Shown: in pieces, positions 14,135 through 17,556 of the stretch
How positions within the stretch are numbered: position 1 is the first letter of the stretch
Layout: every line of letters starts with the position of its first letter
From: JAIVGV01 sp035295985
Lineage (GTDB): Bacteria; Acidobacteriota; Blastocatellia; Pyrinomonadales; Pyrinomonadaceae
Length of the DNA: 17,556 nt
Reading direction: 5' to 3'
Assembly: GCA_035295985.1 (NCBI GenBank)
Contig: DATHBT010000265.1
Coordinates: forward strand, 1 to 17,556
Notes under the pieces: model-generated
Seen by the model: only the letters and a program-made list of their open reading frames with translations
The model's database searches: none
What the model was told of the DNA's origin: nothing
Position numbers and translations under genes: made by a program

Positions 14135-14646
14135 CACCGCTCGCCGGCCGTAGTCCCCGCGCGGCGGCTGCGTGCGGGCGGCCAGCTAGGCGTCCGCGTC
14201 CGCACCGGCGGTCGCATGGAGGCGGCATAGACGATGATCGCCTGCGCGATCAACTCGTCGAGGAATGCGTCCGTGCGCCGCACCGCGTCGCGCAGTTCCC
14301 ACAGGTCTCCTTCCATCACGCGAACGCCTTCGCGCCACAGGAAATCCGTCAGAACTCTGCGCAAGAGCATCAACTCGCGTGCCACTTCGTCGATCAGACA
14401 ACCCTGTTGAAAACGCACCTGCGCGTGCGAACGCAAAGAGAGCGCCGCCTCCTCGACCTCTCGCCCGACGGCCCGCTCGTCCAGCAGACGCCCCAGTTCC
14501 TCCAAAACCTCCGGCACGCTGTCCACCAACTGCCTGTACGAGAGCAGCGACGGCAGGTCAGTCCGCCGCTCCGTATAGACCTCGTCCACCCACGCCACGA
14601 CCAGCGCGTCCTCGTGCTCACGGAAGAGTGAAACGAAAGTGTTCAT
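14134..14646 (-). CDS. RsbRD_N-like sensory helical protein
   Basis: The 170-residue all-helical product has the pattern SHAQVRFQQGCLIDEVAREL (about residues 73-92), then MLLRRVLTDFLWRE. This resembles the RsbRD N-terminal sensory domain (histidine, then RxxxG and an ELxxLR helix), which is found fused to stressosome STAS proteins or to kinases. Here it stands alone, without a STAS domain. The last 30 residues are Arg/Pro/Ser-rich and disordered. Its stop overlaps the kinase start, so it probably acts with the kinase as a detached input module. No Shine-Dalgarno precedes its ATG; the upstream DNA is the perfect inverted repeat of locus E. The family call is moderate. Confidence 0.72.
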   Translation of the reverse strand: MNTFVSLFREHEDALVVAWVDEVYTERRTDLPSLLSYRQLVDSVPEVLEELGRLLDERAVGREVEEAALSLRSHAQVRFQQGCLIDEVARELMLLRRVLTDFLWREGVRVMEGDLWELRDAVRRTDAFLDELIAQAIIVYAASMRPPVRTRTPSWPPARSRRAGTTAGER

Positions 14647-14657
14647 GGCAGAACAGG

Positions 14658-14732
14658 GGTTAGAGGGTAGAGGTCAGAGGCTAGTGAAAACGAGTTTGCC
14701 TTTCACTAGCCTCTGACCTCTACCCTCTAACC
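14658..14732. repeat. perfect 32-base inverted repeat made of heptamers, locus E
   Basis: The arms 14658-14689 and 14701-14732 are exact reverse complements with an 11-base loop. Each arm is four 7-base units of form GGnnAGA (the last GGCTAGT) plus GAAA. The four units differ from one another, yet each matches its partner in the other arm exactly. It occupies the 87-base gap between the receiver stop (14734) and the RsbRD_N-like start (14646). Confidence 0.85.
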
Positions 14733-14733
14733 T

Positions 14734-15120
14734 CTATTTTCCCAGCAGCTTCTTCAAGAGACTTTCGAGCTGATCGAAGTCGATCGGTTTGGTGACGTAC
14801 TCGTCGCAGCCGGCGGCGAGGGCGTCGGCGTGAAAATCCGAGGTGTCGTGGGCCGAGACGGCGACGATGGGGACTTCCGCCAGCCCGTCCGATTGGCGTA
14901 TGCGGCGTGTGGCGGCCAGCCCGTCGAGCTTGGGAAGGCTCAAGTCCATCAGGATCAGGTCTGGGCGCTCCGTTTGCGCCGTCTCCACGGCCTGCTCGCC
15001 GTTGACGGCCTCGACCACGCGGTAGCCGCTCATCTCGAGTAAACGCCTCATCATGAAGCGGTTATCCTCGAAATCTTCGACCACCAGGACAGTCGGCTCG
15101 GCCCCGTTTCGCTTCGTCAT
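14734..15120 (-). CDS. stand-alone CheY-like receiver protein
   Basis: The 128-residue product is a complete receiver and nothing else. It has the acidic pair E15/D16, phospho-accepting D59 in LILMDLSLPKLDG, S89 at the Thr/Ser switch position and K111 in YVTKPID. Starts at two TTG codons upstream are possible, but the ATG at 15120 gives the normal receiver N-terminus and has GGGGG six bases upstream. With no output domain it is suited to phosphorelay or to allosteric control. It is the first gene of the minus-strand block (receiver, RsbRD_N-like, kinase) and is divergent from the phosphotransferase-like gene at 15331, so both could share control from the intergenic hairpin region. Confidence 0.93.
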   Translation of the reverse strand: MTKRNGAEPTVLVVEDFEDNRFMMRRLLEMSGYRVVEAVNGEQAVETAQTERPDLILMDLSLPKLDGLAATRRIRQSDGLAEVPIVAVSAHDTSDFHADALAAGCDEYVTKPIDFDQLESLLKKLLGK

Positions 15121-15173
15121 CAACAACCCCCAAGCCCCGCATCCCGGCCCGCCCTTGTCGCAGCCGGCCGAGA

Positions 15174-15213
15174 CGTATCACTAGCAAACACTAACTTTTT
15201 TTGCTAGGATACG
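15174..15213. promoter_or_regulatory. hairpin/dyad in the divergent intergenic region
   Basis: CGTATC-a-CTAGCAAA (15174-15188) and TTTGCTAGGATACG (15200-15213) are inverted repeats of 14 bp with one bulged A, around an A/T-rich loop ending in a T run. CACTA occurs twice inside. On the plus strand TG-C-TAGGAT (15203-15210) also reads as an extended -10. In the middle of a 210-base divergent gap this is a likely operator or promoter-overlapping control site. Confidence 0.45.
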
Positions 15214-15330
15214 CATCGAAACGCAACACAATGACAGCATAGTTCGGGTTCAATCCGTACAGACGGACACCCCCATGACGTGGAGCACGGGTAAAGCGTC
15301 CGGCCGGCGCGCGAGGTCAGTCAACTGAAA

Positions 15331-15969
15331 ATGAAGCCGCTGCAACAGCCCGCCGCAGACTCGGCCGCACTCGAAGAGTTGGGGCGGGCCTCCGTGCAGG
15401 TCGTCCACGACCTCAAGAATCAGTTGAACGGTCTCAAACTCTATGCCACGTTCCTCCGCAAGCGCGCCGCGCGCGAAGAACGGCCGGCCGACGAGCTTGA
15501 GACCATCGACAAGATCATCGCCGGACTCGAACGGGCCGCCGCGGACACGCACGCGCTCGTGCGCTTCGGCCGCCCCCTGGAGTTGCACGCGCGGCCCGGC
15601 TCCGACCTAGCGCAAATTTTGACGGCCGCCGGGGCAGATACGTCCCTCCCGCCGGGCCAGGTTTTCCGCGGCGACTTCGACGCGCAGGCCCTGACCGAAG
15701 CGTTTCAGCTCGTCGGCGCGGCCGTCGGCGGCAGAGACGGCGCGGCCCGGCCGTCCGTCAGGCTGTTGCGCGACGACGACGCGGGCGCGCCCGCGGCCCT
15801 CGTCGAGTGGGAGACGATGCAGGGCGCACATCTCCTCGCCGCGGCCTCCTCGCTCTCCGGCAGCGACGGCCTGCGCGTCGCCCTCGCCCAGAAGGTCGTA
15901 CGCGCGCACGGCGGCCGACTCGAACACGCCACCGGCGCGCTCCGCGCCCGGCTGCCGCTGACCGAATAG
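15331..15969 (+). CDS. small histidine-phosphotransfer-like protein with degenerate ATPase domain
   Basis: The 212-residue product starts with a kinase-like dimerisation helix pair: VVHDLKNQLNGLKLYATFLRKR (about residues 24-45) with candidate phospho-acceptor H26, and a second helix ETIDKIIAGLERAAADTHALVRFGRPLEL. The rest should be an HATPase, but it has no N box, no DxGxG and no intact glycine lid; only GSDGLRVALAQKVVRAHGGRLE near 177-198 recalls the end of that fold. The length and plan match ChpT or Spo0B, which use an HK-like fold without ATP binding to move phosphate between receivers. An inactive kinase remnant is the alternative. It lies 110 bases before a sigma-54 response regulator and is divergent from a lone receiver. 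The ATG at 15331 is preceded by GAGGT at an over-long distance. Confidence 0.8.
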   Translation: MKPLQQPAADSAALEELGRASVQVVHDLKNQLNGLKLYATFLRKRAAREERPADELETIDKIIAGLERAAADTHALVRFGRPLELHARPGSDLAQILTAAGADTSLPPGQVFRGDFDAQALTEAFQLVGAAVGGRDGAARPSVRLLRDDDAGAPAALVEWETMQGAHLLAAASSLSGSDGLRVALAQKVVRAHGGRLEHATGALRARLPLTE

Positions 15970-15976
15970 CAATCAT

Positions 15977-16054
15977 CAACCGGCTTTCGGCAACCGGCGA
16001 CTGGTTCGGGAACGGCTGGTTCTGCTGATAGCTGACCGCTAACAGCTAATAGCT
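15977..16054. repeat. two adjoining heptamer runs, locus F
   Basis: From 15977 to 16004 the units read nnnnCGG or nnnnTGG (CAACCGG at 15977 and again at 15991). From 16027 to 16054 they read nnnnGCT (GACCGCT, AATAGCT). Unlike the other loci there is no strong inverted arm here, only two tandem blocks. The ribosome site AGGAGA (16065-16070) of the next gene lies just downstream. Confidence 0.55.
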
Positions 16055-16079
16055 TTTCACTTTCAGGAGAAGAACACAG

Positions 16080-17468
16080 GTGGATCGTAAAGAGGTACGC
16101 ATTCTGGTCGTTGACGACGAGCCGATGATGGCCGACTCGCTCAAGCAGAACCTTTCGGAGGAGGGCTACACGGTCGATACAGCCTCGAACGGGGCCGAGG
16201 CCATCGAGCTGTTCGACGGCAGCGGCCACCGCGTCGTCATCTGCGACCTACAGCTCCCGGACGTGGACGGCATCGATGTGCTGCGCCACGTCAAGGACAC
16301 GCGCCCCTCGACCGAGGTCATCGTCGTCACCGGCCACGGCACGACCGCCCGCGCCGTCGAGGCCACCAAGGCGGGCGCTTACGACTTCGTCGAGAAGCCC
16401 TTCGAGTTCGAGAAGATCGCCGTCGTCGTCCGCAACGCCGTCAAGCAGGTGGAGCTGGTCACGGAGGCCGAGACGATGCGCCGCCAGCTCTCGACGCGCA
16501 CCGAGTATTTCAACATCATCGGCTCGTCGAAGTCGATGCAGACGATCTACGAGACCATCGAGTCGGTCGCCAAGTCGGACGCCAACGTCCTCATCGTCGG
16601 CGAGTCGGGGACGGGCAAGGAGCTGATCGCCAACGCCATCCATTACAACAGCCTTCGCGCCAAGAAGCCCTTCGTCAAGGTCAACTGCGCGGCGCTCCCG
16701 AAGGAGCTGATCGAATCAGAATTGTTCGGCCACACGAAGGGCGCGTTCACCGGCGCGCACGCCGACAAGGACGGGCTGATCCAGCACGCGGCGGGCGGCT
16801 CGCTCCTCCTCGACGAGATCGCCGAGATGCCCGTCGAGCTGCAGCCGAAACTTTTGCGCGTCCTCCAGGAGCGCAGCTACCGCAAGATCGGATCGGAGAG
16901 GACCTACGCGGTCGATTTCCGCCTCATCTCCTCGACCAACCGCCCGCCGGCCGACGCCATCCGCGACGGGCTGCTGCGCGACGACCTCTTCTACCGCATC
17001 TCGACGATCACGATCCACGTCCCGCCGCTTCGCGAGCGCACGGACGACATCCAGCTCCTGACCGAGCACTTCCTGCGTGACTTCGCCAAAAAATACCACC
17101 GCCAGATCGGCGGCATCTCGCAGTCCGCCTACCAGCGCCTCTTCTCGCACACGTGGCCGGGGAACGTCCGCGAGTTGCAGAACGTCATCGAGCGCGCGGT
17201 GCTGCTCGCCAAGTCGAACAAGATCGAGCCGGTCGATCTGCCCTTCGACAACGGCTCGCTCCCGGAGAAGGCCGCGGCCGGCGCGGGCTGGGACGTGCCG
17301 CCCAACATGACGCTCGAAGAGATCGAAAAGCTCGTCATCGAGAAGACTCTGCAACGCACCGGCGGCAATAAGCAGGCCGCCGCCAACCTGCTGGGCATCT
17401 ACCGCCCGCGCCTCTACAGCAAGATCAGGAAGTACAACATCGACGTGGGCGCGCTCGCCACGCCGTAA
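16080..17468 (+). CDS. NtrC-family sigma-54-dependent response regulator
   Basis: The 462-residue activator has a receiver (1-122) with D12/D13, phospho-accepting D56, T84 and K107. Its AAA+ domain (about 145-378) has GESGTGKE at 174-181, the GAFTGA sigma-54 loop at 221-226, Walker B LLLDEI at 242-247 and WPGNVRELQ near 359-367. A Fis-type DNA-binding helix set lies near 415-455 (GGNKQAAANLLGIYRPRLY). The GTG start at 16080 is supported by AGGAGA 9 bases upstream. Everything needed for phosphorylation-controlled sigma-54 activation is intact. The gene probably forms an operon with the phosphotransferase-like gene and is the natural output of the surrounding two-component genes. Targets are unknown, and no good -24/-12 site was seen next to it. 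Confidence 0.92.
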   Translation: MDRKEVRILVVDDEPMMADSLKQNLSEEGYTVDTASNGAEAIELFDGSGHRVVICDLQLPDVDGIDVLRHVKDTRPSTEVIVVTGHGTTARAVEATKAGAYDFVEKPFEFEKIAVVVRNAVKQVELVTEAETMRRQLSTRTEYFNIIGSSKSMQTIYETIESVAKSDANVLIVGESGTGKELIANAIHYNSLRAKKPFVKVNCAALPKELIESELFGHTKGAFTGAHADKDGLIQHAAGGSLLLDEIAEMPVELQPKLLRVLQERSYRKIGSERTYAVDFRLISSTNRPPADAIRDGLLRDDLFYRISTITIHVPPLRERTDDIQLLTEHFLRDFAKKYHRQIGGISQSAYQRLFSHTWPGNVRELQNVIERAVLLAKSNKIEPVDLPFDNGSLPEKAAAGAGWDVPPNMTLEEIEKLVIEKTLQRTGGNKQAAANLLGIYRPRLYSKIRKYNIDVGALATP

Positions 17469-17473
17469 GACAA

Positions 17474-17555
17474 GTGAGTGGTAAGCAGTAAGGAATAGAG
17501 CTTGATCGTGCTCCATCCTGACTTCTTATTTTTTTACCTTCTGCTTACCGCTCAC
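17474..17555. repeat. heptamer-phased inverted repeat, locus G
   Basis: The left arm 17474-17494 is three 7-base units (GTGAGTG, GTAAGCA, GTAAGGA). The right arm 17535-17555 is its reverse complement at 18 of 21 positions. Between them lie a smaller GAGC/GCTC dyad and a T7 run (17529-17535). It starts 5 bases after the stop of the response regulator and may double as its terminator. Confidence 0.6.
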
Positions 17556-17556
17556 C

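Noticed and set aside
16002..16016. A sigma-54 site before the second NtrC-type gene (TGGTTC-N5-CGGC)
   Set aside because: Only the GG and GC anchors match; the TT of the -12 box is missing and the stretch is part of the heptamer run of locus F.
6430..17555. CRISPR array or REP/MITE family as explanation of the short repeats
   Set aside because: Units are 5-8 bases with no spacers, words differ between loci, and no target-site duplication, transposase, RAYT or cas gene is present.
1..17556. tRNA, rRNA, insertion sequences, phage or toxin-antitoxin genes
   Set aside because: Both strands were read for these and nothing with the expected structure or motifs was found.

Overview
The window is a high-GC bacterial chromosome segment (sampled 60-base lines counted by hand give 72-78% GC in typical genes). 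The gene set is two type IV pilins with a PilS/PilR pair, an ABC trio downstream of the pilins, and two-component genes. Together with extended -10 promoters that often lack a Shine-Dalgarno partner, this suits Acidobacteriota, most likely class Blastocatellia. That placement comes from family resemblance only; no rRNA or marker gene is present.

Layout. (1) 1-1100: the 5' end of a minus-strand amylomaltase (malQ), then a plus-strand small lipoprotein, closed by a long perfect hairpin. (2) 1141-3119: a minus-strand three-gene operon (2OG-Fe(II) oxygenase, small Gly-run protein, FkbM-like methyltransferase), end-to-start coupled; its first two genes are clearly poorer in GC than their surroundings. 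(3) 3331-7972: pilS, pilR, a 548-base non-coding region ending in a good sigma-54 promoter, then two tandem pilin genes sharing 102 identical bases. (4) 8065-10957: ABC-2 permease, membrane-anchored TPR protein and ABC ATPase, resembling the ABC genes that follow pilA in Myxococcus xanthus. (5) 11130-15120, minus strand: receiver protein, RsbRD_N-like protein, large membrane PAS histidine kinase and a single-pass membrane protein, in one direction. (6) 15331-17468, plus strand, divergent from (5): a very small histidine-phosphotransfer-like protein with a degenerate ATPase domain, and a second sigma-54-dependent response regulator.

How the genes may work together. PilS/PilR probably drives pilA from the -24/-12 site at 6852-6867, and the ABC trio is placed to support pilus assembly. 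Blocks 5 and 6 carry all the parts of a His-Asp-His-Asp phosphorelay (kinase, lone receiver, phosphotransferase-like protein, DNA-binding output) around one divergent intergenic region.

Most unusual structure. Seven intergenic gaps between 6429 and the right end carry short degenerate repeats in a 7-base phase (one locus also has 5- and 8-base units), mostly arranged as inverted arms. Each locus has its own word, several fill the gap almost exactly from stop codon to start codon, and one (14658-14732) is a perfect 32-base inverted repeat whose tandem units differ from each other but match exactly between arms. No tRNA, rRNA, CRISPR array, transposase or phage gene was seen.
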